The notes under the pieces were generated by a model. It worked only from the letters and a program-made list of their open reading frames with translations. It was not told the origin of the DNA and did not search any database. Positions 50,591 through 61,494 of a stretch of 64,000 nucleotides of DNA are shown piece after piece. The stretch spans positions 1,637,001-1,701,000 of the forward strand of contig JAQPZY010001660.1 of assembly GCA_029931535.1 (NCBI GenBank), read 5' to 3'. The number at the start of each line of letters is the position of its first letter. Positions within the stretch are counted from its first letter, which is position 1. This stretch comes from Margaritifera margaritifera. Its lineage: Eukaryota; Mollusca; Bivalvia; Unionida; Margaritiferidae. A program made the position numbers and the translations under genes.

Positions 50591-50922
50591 CAGGGGTCGG
50601 CAACCTATTGCTCGTGAGCCAAATGTGGCTCAATATGGAACAAAATATGACTCTTTTGTCATCCCTAAAATAAATAAAATTTTCTTAATTAAAATTAAAA
50701 TTAATTAAAAAATAAAAATGCTTAATTACTCACATCAATTCGGTCTTTTGGGTGTTTTCTTTTCTTTTTCTTTTGATATTATTAATCAACATGTTTAATA
50801 TCAATGTTAAATTGTATACTGTCAGTTACAAATGGGCTTTCTTATACTGGCTCTTTGTTGATCTCTTGCTCCGAATTGTGACACAGTTTGGCTTTCTAAG
50901 TATAAGTGGTTGCTGACCCCTG
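50591..50922. mobile_element. hAT-type MITE, 332 bp
   Basis: The termini CAGGGGTCGGCAACC and GGTTGCTGACCCCTG are near-perfect inverted repeats. The flanks carry a perfect 8-bp duplication, CTCTAAAT, at 50583-50590 and 50923-50930. There is no coding frame. Confidence 0.95.
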
Positions 50923-50930
50923 CTCTAAAT

Positions 50931-51394
50931 CACTGATTTTCATGGGGATATATTTTTCAGCTTTTAATTGTAATTAAACAATTATTGTAATTAAAAAAAT
51001 GTTGGTTGACATTATATCCATACATATGCTTTCAAAAGAAATTACATTAATACTCAAGACATTTTGTCTTGTGTACTTCAAGGTCAAATATGGAGAAAAC
51101 CTTCAATTAGCAAATTTGTACGGCTTTATGAAGACAATAAGAGCAAGTTAAAAATCTGCCACTCCAGCATAATTTATTTCCATTGAATTCCAGGTATTAA
51201 GTGCTAAAACTAATGAAGAGTCAGAATGTCCAAAATTACTGACTGCATTACCTCTCTAGACTTAGACTTGGTTTGGTGTTTTCATTCAAAGACAAGGTAA
51301 ATATCCATTATGACTGTAGACAGATATATCATGAAACATCAATTCCAAGTAAAAATAATGATTTTTGTGGCAAGAATTTGTGATTTAAAAAAAA
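50931..51394. other. Unassigned intronic sequence
   Basis: Nothing recognised. Confidence 0.5.
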
Positions 51395-51399
51395 GAGTC

Positions 51400-52830
51400 A
51401 CTTGAAGGGATTGACAATCAAATGGCCTAAAAGAATTTCCAGGAATTCAAGAAAAGACCATTTCTTCTTTTTAATTGCGGAGTGTTGACACTATCTCGCA
51501 GCTATATTAGATGTAAATTTGGCACCATTTCATTAAGGCCCAAGAAAACACCATAAGAAGTCTTTTGGTGAAAACCATTTAGGAGAAGTAGTACTGACAT
51601 GATTTCAAGCTGGCCATCATAGTGGCCATGTTGCATGCAAGATCAGCACCATTTCCATTTGGGACGAACTAAATATCACAAGAAGTCTTTTGTGAAAACC
51701 TCATGCCAATATGACCATCCATTCAGGAGTAGCAATAACAATATTTTTAAGATGGCAACCATGGTAGCCATATTAGATGTCAGATTAGTATCATTTTCAT
51801 TTATGAATGAACAAGACACCACAGGAAATCTTCTGGTTAAAACCCCATGTCAATATGACTTTCTGTTTAGGAGTAGCGTTAACAAGATATTTCAGATGGC
51901 TACCATGACAGCCATACTGGATGTGAGATCTACATCATTTTCCTTTTAGGACCAGCTTAACATCATAATTAGTCTTTGCTGAAAACTATATGTCAATATA
52001 ACCATCCATCCAGGAGTAGCAAAAACGCAATTTTCAAGATACCACCATGGTGGCCATATTGGAGATCAGATCAAAACCACTTTCACAGGGGTCCCCAACC
52101 TTTATGTGCCTACAGGCACATTTGTGAGTTTATGAGAGAGTGGCGGGCACCAACCAATTAACTTCACCCATTTTTGTTTCATTATTCATTACAACCTTTT
52201 TCCGTATAATCTCTCCCTCGGGCACACAAAAAACCTTAGCGGGCGCCATTGCGCCCGGCGCCCATGGGCACTGCGTTGGGGACCACTGCACTTTCATTTA
52301 GGACAAACTATACAATCACAAGATGTCTTTTAGTGAAAACCCCATGTCATTACAACCATCAATTGTGGAGGAGTGGTGATAACAAGATTTTCAAAATAGC
52401 CACCATGACAACCATACTGAATGTCAGATCTGCTGCATCTTCACTTATAACCAACTAGGTATCATAAGTCTTCCGATGAAAACCTCATGTTGATATGACC
52501 ATCTGTTCAGGAGTAGCAATAACAAGATTTTCAAAAGGCTGCCGTGGATGAGAGATTGGCACTATTTTCATTTAGAACTAACCAGACATCATAAGAAGTA
52601 TTTTAGTGAAAACCTCATGCTGATATCACCATCCTTTTATGAGTAGTAGCAATAACAAGATTTCCAAAATGGTTGCCATGGGGCCATATTGGACATCTGA
52701 GGAGCACCACTTTCATTTAGGACTAACTAGACCTTAGGATGAATGTGTCTGTGAAGTCTGGTGGCAATCCTCCAAGTAGTTATAGGAGGAGCAGTGATAA
52801 TTAACTTGTACAAACAGGCCCCAGACACCA
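51400..52830. mobile_element. Pearl/Helentron-like tandem-core element, array A4
   Basis: The head AAGAATTTCCAGGAATTCAA is at about 51431. About seven core units follow, more diverged than in A2. The tail GGCAATCCTCCAAGTAGTTA is at about 52763, after which the hairpin is lost. A hAT MITE is inserted at 52086-52288. Confidence 0.75.
52086..52288. mobile_element. hAT-type MITE, 203 bp, nested in array A4
   Basis: The termini CAGGGGTCCCCAACC and CGTTGGGGACCACTG are inverted repeats. The perfect 8-bp target duplication CACTTTCA lies at 52078-52085 and 52289-52296, and removing one copy plus the insert restores a normal core unit (CACTTTCATTTAGGAC). It is locally GC-rich (GGGCGCCATTGCGCCCGGCG near 52240), unlike its surroundings. 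Confidence 0.95.
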
Positions 52831-53284
52831 TGTGCTGAATACCAGATACTGGATGAAAGGCTACCGCATAAATGAGGCAATTGTTTCCTTTCTTTACAAT
52901 TTTTTTAGAAAAGAAAGGTTCTGAAAAATGTTGACTAACTCTGTCCATCTGGGAAGTATCATTATGAGCTTTATATGCAATGCTTGTTCTAAATTTAATT
53001 CCAAGCATATTTAAAACAATCAAATCATCACTAATCCTCCCAAACATGGAAAAAGTATTTAGACAGAGATTTTGGCATCAACTCATTATCACTGTTATTC
53101 ATGCCAGGTGTTAATGTTCACAAATGATCTGATACCTACTTTGCTGATTCAACCATGCATAATAATCCCGCTTCCTGTTGTCACCCAGCGGTTCAGAGCT
53201 CACTAATACCATACAATAAAGCTTGCTTTGAGTGGCATGTTTACTCCAACACTGATTAGAGTATTGTAAAACAACAATATCAGG

Positions 53285-53695
53285 AAGAGCAGGGGTTATA
53301 CAGCTGTTAGCAAAACAAATTCCAGACCTTTTCCAGACTTTTTCCAGACTGATTTGCAATTTTTTCCAGACCCCTGTGGCACATGTATTCGAAGTCTGTG
53401 TCACTATAAATGAGCATGTAGTATCCACATAATATAAAATAGTATCCACCAATCACAAGTGGGTAATAGGTAATGAGTCTTGCCAACCGCACTGAACCAG
53501 CTGGACTGTCCCTAGACCAAACGGTGCCTCAGGCGATGAGCATCTTCTGCAAAAAAACCAACAGCAACCCAAAATTCCATACTTTTTCGAGACTTTTAGG
53601 GCAAAATCTATTCCATACTTTTTCCAGGTCTGGAATAAGCACTCTTTTTTTTCCATACATTTTCCACTTTCCAGACTATGTATGAACCCTAGAAG
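53285..53695. repeat. Degenerate repeat with TTCCAGACTTT phrases
   Basis: TTTTCCAGACT-type phrases occur at 53328-53370 and again at 53610-53680. GGGGTTATACA at 53291 and TGTATGAACCCTAG at about 53680 are imperfect inverses, so it may be a decayed MITE. Confidence 0.45.
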
Positions 53696-53699
53696 AGAC

Positions 53700-54798
53700 A
53701 CCAGGTGCAAATCTTTACTCAAAATAATAATGTTTTCTTTAGCCACCAAGTTTACACTGCCACATGCTTTGATACTAGTTTCATTTGAATCCCTCCATAT
53801 CACGCAGATCACCTTCAAAGTGGTGCTTTAAGTTGCATATGGGGATCTTAAAAAGACAATTACTATTTCTTAATTCAACATCAATACATCATTATGATAA
53901 GGATATATTTTAAGCTTTTTCTGACTTTTTTTCTTGATGTTAAAAAGGGTGGGAGATAATTCGAACGATAAGTGTAACTCTTGTAACTTGCAAGATACAC
54001 TCATATGCAGCATGATGGAAAGAAGAAAAAAATCCCCCAAAATGCAAAGAAAGAGGAACTCCATCCAAAACAACCTTTTAATCCTTTCCCTCGAAATTCT
54101 GTTTGATTTTTATAAATAATGATTTTGACTGACAAAGTACAAAATTATGCAGGATATAATAATTATGATATGATCTTTGCATAAAGTTATAAACCTTGTA
54201 ATAATTAGCATTATTTTAGATATCAGAAGGAATATAAGACTTTCTCAAGTTGCTGTATATTGAACATTTAACAACAAAGAGACATTTATCTTCAATATCT
54301 ATACAAAAAGAACACATTTGTGGTATATATGAAATATTTTAAAACAGCAAAAATCGTTTCATATCCTGTCATAAAACTAACTTTTGCACTTAATTTTAAT
54401 CTCCATTCAATTCTTGCAAGAAAATTTTTCAACATCTCCGCCTGAATACAGTAAAAGCCAAATTTTCGTCAATAATTTGATCAGACACTTGGAGGAAAAA
54501 TTGTATTTATTGTTGGGTAATCATTTTCAGGGGAAATGAGTTTAGAACATTTTTGACTGGACTGCTAGAGGATTTTGTTGGGCAACAAGATTTTGCAGTC
54601 TGGATGTTCTGTAGGCAACCATGTTTTTCAAAAGTTTCCAACCCCCAACCCCCCCCCAATCTGTCACTGGTTCAGGCTTTTATGCAGAATATTATATTCC
54701 TTTCCTCTATTTTTGCACAATATGATTGTATTATCCATTCTGTGATGTAGGAAATTCCAATTCATTGCTAGCCCTGCTTATGCAAAAGCTCATGTTAC
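53700..54798. other. FBH1 intron, unassigned
   Basis: No gene or repeat recognised. Confidence 0.5.
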
Positions 54799-54898
54799 CT
54801 GGCTTGCCATGTCCAACCAGAGTCTTCTCCTTGATCTGTTTACATATTTCTAGGCAACTGGCTGCAGCATGGGCAATTTCTGGCCCAAAACGGAAGGA
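54799..54898 (-). CDS. FBH1: FBH1 exon with helicase motif IV
   Basis: This exon is 100 nt, starts on a codon boundary and ends with one base of a split glycine codon before a GTAACA donor (GT at 54798-54797). It reads SFRFGPEIAHAA, then CLEICKQIKEKTLVGHGKPG. SFRFG is motif IV; its Arg contacts nucleotide in SF1A helicases. The acceptor TTCTATTATTGTAG has a weak pyrimidine tract and is the last member of a 34-bp tandem array that copies the intron-exon border about 21 times (54899-55630). Homology and phase continuity make this copy the functional start, but alternative use of array members is possible. Confidence 0.93.
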
Positions 54899-55630
54899 CT
54901 ACAATAATAGAATATTGAACCTTTAGGAAGGACTACAATAATAGAATATTGAACTTCAATAATAGAATATTTAACCTTTAGGAAGGACTACAATAATAGA
55001 ATATTGAACCTTTAGGAAGGACTACAATAATAGAATACTGAACCATTAGGAAGGACTACAATAATAGAATATTGAACCTTTAGGAAGGACTACAATAATA
55101 GAGTATTGAACCTTTAGGAAGGACTACAATAATGGAATATTGAACCTTTAGGAAGGACTGCAATAATAGAATATTGATCCTTTAGGAAGGACTACAATAA
55201 TAGAATACTGAACTACAATAATAGAATATTGAACCTTTAGGAAGGACTACAATAATGGAATATTGAACCATTAGGAAGGACTACAATAATAGAATATTGA
55301 ACTACAATAATAGAATATAAAACCTTTAGGAAGGACTATAATAATAGAATATTGAACCTTTAGGAAGGACTACAATAATAGAATATTGAACCTTTAGGAA
55401 GGACTACAATAATAGAATATTGAACCTTTAGGAAGGACTACAATAATAGAATATTGAACCTTTAGGAAGGACTACAATAATAGAATATTGATCCTTTAGG
55501 AAGGACTACAATAATAGAATATTGAACCTTTAGGAAGGACTACAATAATAGAATATTGAACCTTTAGGAAGGACTACAATAATAGAATATTGATCCTTTA
55601 GGAAGGACTACAATAATAGAATATTGAACC
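54899..55630. repeat. 34-bp minisatellite built from the FBH1 intron-exon border
   Basis: On the minus strand the unit is TCCTTCCTAAAGGTTCAATA followed by TTCTATTATTGTAG, repeated about 21 times with few changes and a few short units. TTCTATTATTGTAG|TCCTTCC is the acceptor and first 7 exon bases of the FBH1 exon at 54799-54898. Every unit therefore carries a candidate 3' splice site. The 34-bp period shifts frame, and by my reading a TAA falls in the third unit, so inclusion of units would usually break the protein. Confidence 0.95.
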
Positions 55631-55674
55631 TTAGTATCTTTCACCTAAATATAGGAAAATACAAAATGCTCGAT

Positions 55675-55962
55675 GTATAAGGAGGAAGCAAAATACAAAA
55701 TGCTTGATGTCTAAAGAGGAATCAAAATACAAATGCTCAATGAATAAAGAGGAATCAAAATACAAATGCTCGATGTATAAAGAGGAATCAAAATACAAAT
55801 GCTCGATGTATAAAGAGGAAGCAAAATACAAATGCTCGATGTATAAAGAGGAAGCAAAATACAAATGCTCGATGTATAAAGAGGAAGCAAAATACAAATG
55901 CTCGATGTATAAAGAGGAAGCAAAATACAAATGCTCGATGCATAAAGAGGAAGCAAAAATAG
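55675..55962. repeat. 33-bp minisatellite, about eight copies
   Basis: The unit is AAAGAGGAAGCAAAATACAA plus ATGCTCGATGTAT. Because 33 is a multiple of three, long frames open on both strands (KEEAKYKCSMY on plus, YFASSLYIEHL on minus). They have no flanking gene context and are treated as non-coding. Confidence 0.95.
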
Positions 55963-56044
55963 TCTTAACCTAAAATCATTTTAATAATTGTAAAAAAAAC
56001 AAAAAACAGGGTTAATAAACGACAAAGTAAATCAGAAAAATACT

Positions 56045-56246
56045 AGGTTTGGTTTGATTTGGTTTGGTGCTTTATGGCACACCAACACAAGTAGGTTATT
56101 TAGTGCTGAGGCAATTGGAGTAAAGTACATTGACCAAGAACACACCATGGCAACTGAACCAGACTGGTCCAAAAGGTAGGATTTAAACCTGCACCCTTTC
56201 GGTCGTGAGTCCAGCATGTTAATCACTGAGCCACCGCAGCTCCTTA
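56045..56246 (-). mobile_element. tRNA-derived SINE, copy 3 (best preserved)
   Basis: The minus strand has A box GTGGCTCAGTGATTAAC (plus 56218-56234) and a B box GGTTTAAATCC (plus 56179-56189), the RNA polymerase III promoter elements. The body carries TACTTTACTCCAATTGCCTC, GCACTAAATAACCTA and GTGCCATAAAGCACC. It is the same family as 40095-40312. Confidence 0.85.
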
Positions 56247-56689
56247 AAAAATACAAGGGAAGAAAATCAGACTCCAATGCATGTATAAATGATTTGCAAC
56301 TTCCTAACTGGAAAAAGGTTAAGTTTTTAAATATAATTCTTAATTATTTAAATCTATTTTCAAGGCTTTATTGTTTGGGTTTAATTAGAAAGTTTGACTA
56401 TTTTCCATGCAGCCTCAGGTATACTTGATATTTTCAATAAATTAACAAAACATAGTCAAATACATTTTTTGAGAAATGAATTGAAGACACAAGTTCTATG
56501 GCAATGTTCTAGAATTTTGAATTGTAACAGTTTCTTCCTTTTCATATCTGGCTTATCAGCATCAGAATTATTTTTCAGAAATGTGTCGATACAAAATGAA
56601 TGCCACAACCAACACAATGAAATTGAAGAAACCCTTGGTGCAGTATGCAAGGGTTAAGTACTAACAGATGGCTTATTTCAAATTTTGAA

Positions 56690-57660
56690 GGAAAAGGTGA
56701 AAATCAAACTTTACCTAAGTCTTTTTAATATTAAACCTTCATCAAAATTTGGTTTCCATACATGAGGTTCTTCAAAAGCTATTGAGCAGAAACCAATGTC
56801 ATGATAAAAAGGAAATTTTTCTAAGTCAAACATAGGCTTTAACTCATCAAATTGTAATGGAAAAGGCTGAAAAACCTAGACATGTGTCCATGTGCCCCTG
56901 CCAATATAATGCAAATAAAGGGTAAAGTTCCAAAGTCAAACAGAGGCCATAACTCTATGTAATTAAAAATCAAACATTTACTTAACTTAGGTGGTTTTAT
57001 TATAAAGGCATGTATCAAATTAGGTTTCAATCTATAAAGTCCTTCAATAGCTATTAAGAGGAAATGTGAAGGACAAAGTTCCAAGTCAAACAGAGGGTCA
57101 TAACTCCATAAAATTTGCTAGAAAAAGGTGAAAACTGAATTTGACTTGGATCTTCGTCATGTAAAACATAAAATTTCATTTTGATCCATTAAGTCCTTCA
57201 AAAGTTATTTTGTGGGAACAAAATTTTTGATGGATGTGACAGGATGGAAGGTGATGTGAAAGAACAGATGGACATGTTTAACACTATATACCCCTTTATA
57301 GATATGGCTGGGGGCATATAAAGGATGACCTCCACAGATATGGCTGGGGGCATATAAAAGTTGACCTCCACACATATGGCTGGGGACATATAAAGGATGA
57401 CCTCCACAGATATGGCTGGGGGCATATAAAGGATGACCTCCACAGATATGGCTGGGGACATATAAAGGTTGACCTCCACACATATGGCTGGGGACTTATA
57501 AAGGTTGACCTATGTTTTCTTAATAATATACCTCATACCAAATTTGGTTTCAATCTATTGAATCCTACACAAGTTATTGAGCAGAACAAAATTTGTGATG
57601 GGACAGATGAACAGGCATGATGTGCAGACAGACATGCATAATGCTGATGCACACTTTAAA
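56690..57660. repeat. Dispersed tandem-core repeat, family R5
   Basis: Units share CAAATTTGGTTTCAATCTAT, AAGTCCTTCAAAAGCTATT, CAAAGTTCCAAGTCAAACAG and GGTCATAACTCCAT. The 36-bp minisatellite at 57300-57511 lies inside it. Confidence 0.6.
57300..57511. repeat. 36-bp minisatellite, six copies
   Basis: The unit is GATATGGCTGGGGGCATATA plus AAGGATGACCTCCACA. The 36-bp period keeps three minus-strand frames open, producing repetitive peptides that are not genes. Confidence 0.95.
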
Positions 57661-57776
57661 GAGTAAGGCAGGAACATAAAAAAAACTGGTTTAATCATAC
57701 CAAAGGCATGTCTGATCTTTACATAATTCTACCTGATCAAATTAGATGGCTAAACCATGCCAATAAAAAGTCTTAC

Positions 57777-57913
57777 TTGTGTCAGGTAGAAAATGGTATC
57801 CGCCTGTACCTTTTCCATGGCATTGACTGCACCACGGAAAGAATAGATCTGCTGGTGAGGATCTCCTACCAAGATTTTACCCTGGGTCTGGGACAAGAGT
57901 ATGTCAGTGATAG
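57777..57913 (-). CDS. FBH1: FBH1 exon with helicase motif III
   Basis: The exon is 137 nt, with acceptor CATATTTCAG and donor GTAAGA (GT at 57776-57775). It starts with the last two bases of a split alanine codon and ends on a codon boundary. The translation runs [20 protein letters not shown] and continues [15 protein letters not shown] to [18 protein letters not shown] is the SF1A motif III, whose Gln and aromatic residues couple ATP hydrolysis to DNA movement. FRGAVNA is typical of FBH1 rather than of UvrD, PcrA or Rep. The preceding intron is about 5.7 kb and full of dispersed repeats. Confidence 0.95.
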
Positions 57914-58183
57914 CTGAAATATGAGAAAAGTAAAATTCAATGAAAGACCGAATTATATCCTATATTAATTGATGCTACTACCAGTGACCTAAAGTCGTAT
58001 CTAGATGATGTTTTTACAACATTGCTGCAATAATTTAAGAATGTTATCATGTCAAATTTTTATTATAATTAATAAAAATTGTCAAACAACCATGCCTTGA
58101 ATAACGATGAAAATATTATGCATTTTTTATTTTTGAGGGTATCAATTTTCACGGTTATGCAAAAAATGGCAGTTTTGTTGGTA

Positions 58184-58449
58184 CAGTTCTCCCTCTATTT
58201 AACACACTTCATTATAACATGATTCAGGATATAATGTGGTACTGCTATGAACCCTTGACCAAAATGTAACCAATGTATAACAATTACGGGTTGAAAGAAA
58301 ACAAGCTTAGTGTTGTATCTTTATTTCCTTTTTAAAACACCATTATTTGACAAAATTTCTTATCATTCCCACTATACTGTGGTTTGGCACATAATGCTGT
58401 TCTTACTATAACGTAGTTCCATACATCACATTATAACAAGGGAGAGCTG
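58184..58449. mobile_element. Tigger/pogo-type MITE, 266 bp
   Basis: It starts CAGTTCTCCCTCTATTTAAC and ends TTATAACAAGGGAGAGCTG. The outer ends are inverted repeats (CAGCTCTCCCT against CAGTTCTCCCT) with ATAACNNANT-like inner motifs on both sides, flanked by TA at 58182-58183 and 58450-58451. It has no coding capacity. Confidence 0.8.
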
Positions 58450-58459
58450 TACTTAAATC

Positions 58460-59600
58460 ATGGATTGGTGAAAAGTCCGATAATTTCACTGCATGGATCA
58501 TTGTGTGTTGGATCTTTCAGTCATGGTTTATAACAACCATGAAATCCATACAAATTTTACTCAACAAAACATAGTGAATTTAAAATATAGTAAACTGACA
58601 AAAAAATGTATGAGAATATACTCATAGAGATTAAATCCAACATCCATACCATATATATTGTTAATATACCAATGTCAGAGTATCTCCAATAAATTTCAAC
58701 TGTGAGGTAACATGTTTGGTGATTGCTAAAGAATGTATAAATAATGTGTGTACCAAATGAGACATGACATCACAGAGAAAAATCTGATAAATGACAACTG
58801 AAATAGAATGAGAATGGGAGATAAATTTAATAAGGGGGTGGGGCAAGGCTCTAGAATCAGTATTACATGGCTGATTTGTTTCTTCCCCCCCCCCCCCATT
58901 CTTGTCATCTCTTGAAAACCATTGGTCAAATGAAACATTTTACCTGGAAAGCAAAATTTAGTGTAATTACCCTATGATTTTATTTTTAAAATTTGAACAA
59001 AAAATCAAATTCTTTTTAGAAGTGTCATGGAAATTCTCCATTCCAAACAAGTGTATAATTTTAGAAATTTATAATTATACCACATGCTAAAACAGATCTG
59101 CCAACTTTAACAAGATCTTCTCAGTTTAGGCAGTCAATATTTTCAGTAAGGTGTAAAAAAATATCATGTACTGCTATTGTCAGCCTGGAAAACCTGCATT
59201 TAAAAAGTTCAGTAGTGTAATCTGAGACTGATGCAGTGAAGGCAAACATTATGTTCAAATAAAAAGTTTGTAAAATATTCAGATTCTTGGGGGAAAAAAG
59301 CAGTAAAGGCAACAAATACATTTATTGGACATACTGTAGTGTTGATTTGAGTATGTCTCATGGTGGGAGAGTTGATTGCTGTTCCCTCAACCAATACAAA
59401 ATCAAACATGCAATTACAGTGGTCCCTCTCTCTTTACTGCACGACAATTAGTTGAAGTGAGTTGATTCATTTGTTGTTACTTCCTTGTTGTCTTATGCTG
59501 TGATCATAAACTGATAAATGTTTGACAGTGATTTGTGTTGCATCCGATGATTGTTCTCAACACAGATTTTTTCAAGATGTAAGTGATTTTTTTCAACATA
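58460..59600. other. FBH1 intron, unassigned
   Basis: A poly-C tract lies at 58885-58899. TACAGTGGTCCCTCTCT at about 59415 could be a lone end of a Tigger-like MITE. Nothing else recognised. Confidence 0.4.
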
Positions 59601-59783
59601 TAAGCAACATGAGCTTATTGTCATGGTGTTAAGCAACATGAGCTTACTGTCATGGTTTTAAGCAACATAAGCTTATTGTCATGGTGTTAAGCAACATGAG
59701 CTTGTTGTCATGGTTTTAAGCAACATGAGCTTATTGTCATGGTGTTAAGCAACATGAGCTTATCGTCATGGTGTTAAGCATCA
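59601..59783. repeat. 29-bp minisatellite, about six copies
   Basis: The unit is TAAGCAACATGAGCTTATTG plus TCATGGTGT. Confidence 0.95.
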
Positions 59784-60539
59784 TCTTATTCCTTTTTTTC
59801 ACAAGCAGAAACAACTATTTTTACACATTCAATTTCATCTTACCTGTCATGTCCAATGTAGGTCACTCTTTTATATTTTATTGATCCTTAAAGCACATCA
59901 ATCATTATGCCTGTCCTATAACTTATCTTTATGAGGTTTTAATAAATTATCTAAATATATGTATGTGCCAAGAAATTACTAGAATCCTAAAAGATAAAAC
60001 TATCAAGTTGTATTATAGATCAAGTGGATAGGCTTCAAGTTTACCTCCAATATCCAAGTTGCTGCTGTATTTTACTGATGCTAGAAAGATTCCTTTTGGA
60101 GACATTTAAAAAAACAATTCATTATTTAATCAGTGGACATGTTTGTTTTGGCATGTTAAAGTTTCTGTGGTAAGTAGCGGAGGCCTGCAATGAGGTTAAT
60201 CCAAATAACGTCCAACTCGATGAAAAAAATTTAAACTTTTTTATGTAGATTCTCTAGACCTTTAATTATCATATAATTATGGAGCTGGTAACTGTATAAT
60301 AGCTCACTGGGCAGTTTTAAAAAATTAAAAATGCTTTTAAAGCTGCTACTGTTGACACAAATGCCACTGGATATCATTACCATATTGTTAGGCTCATAAA
60401 AATGGAATTTCTGAAGCTACTGACCATGTCTCCTACATTATATACTTTTAAAAGGTTCAAAATGTTAAAAAGAACAAAAACCACTCAAGAAAAGGGCAAT
60501 ATTTGCTCAAAATGAAAGATTTTCATGATTTGAATACAT
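59784..60539. other. Unassigned intronic sequence
   Basis: Nothing recognised. Confidence 0.5.
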
Positions 60540-61494
60540 TTTAATCTCAAGCTTGCTTCTGGTATCTGTAGTATCACTACAAGGATTCACATGTACCTAA
60601 GCTGTTTCACTGGTTACTGGGTCATCAGGAGTGCCCCAGATGTGGCCAAGATCCCAGATCACCAAATCCATCAATGTTGAGGGGGACACAATGACAACTA
60701 AAGGAATGGTGAGCAATTTGATCACATAAATATACCCCCACCTCTTCCACATCCCACCCCTTCCCATATACATATCTTCTGATGATGACCATAATAAGTA
60801 CTAAGTTCCACAGTTTCAATCCACTGAAAATTCACAAAATTCTTTTATATACTGCAAACAGAGGTAAGTCAAAAAGGACAATAACTCTTACAAAAATCAT
60901 GAAAGCATAAAGATTTGTCAATATACACATCTTCAGATGGTGACCATGACATGTAACAAATTTCACAGCTATCCATAAAAGTTGCATTCACAAGATTCTG
61001 TTATATACTACATTCAGCTGCAAGTCAAAAAAGGATAATAACCCTAGTAAATATTGCAATAAGAAAGTATATTGTTCATATGTGCATTTTCAAAAGATGA
61101 CCAGTGTGTATATAGTTCCATGGCAATCTATTGAAAACTGAGACTAGCTGCATTCACGATTCCCCCATATAATACATCAGACTCCAAGTCAAAAAGGGCA
61201 ATAACTCTAAACAAAATTGCAAGAGCAGAGTGATTTGTTGATATGCATATCTTCAGATGATGACTATGACATTTCCCAAGTTTATTGGTGATCCATTAAA
61301 ACTTAAGGAGACTAGTTGTGTTCACAAATATTCTGTCGAACACTACATCCAGCTTCAAGTCTAAAAGGGCAATAACTCAAATAAAAATTGCAGGAGCGCA
61401 GTGATTTGTCACTATGCACATCTTCAGGTGATGACCACATTATTTTTACCAAGATTCACAGTGATCCAAATAAAAACTGTAAGAGACTAGAAGG
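60540..61494. repeat. Dispersed tandem-core repeat, family R6
   Basis: About five units of 150-160 bp with CACATCTTCAGATGATGACC, AAGTTTCATGGTGATCCATT-like, AGACTAGTTGCATTCAC and AAGTCAAAAAGGGCAATAAC. Further units lie at 61815-62150 and 62955-63060. Confidence 0.7.

Noticed and set aside
53453..53818. 121-codon minus-strand ORF
   Set aside because: It overlaps a degenerate TTCCAGACTTT repeat, and no family was recognised.
55675..55962. Repetitive 80-100-residue ORFs on both strands, resembling a repeat protein
   Set aside because: They follow from a 33-bp period; no start context, flanking exons or conserved gene structure.
56179..56246. Possible tRNA gene on the minus strand
   Set aside because: A and B boxes are present, but the arms do not form a full cloverleaf by eye and the segment continues into a SINE body shared with 40095-40312.
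57198..57483. Three overlapping minus-strand ORFs with Cys-Gly-Gly and Pro-rich repeats
   Set aside because: All three frames are open because of a 36-bp minisatellite, which real genes do not do.
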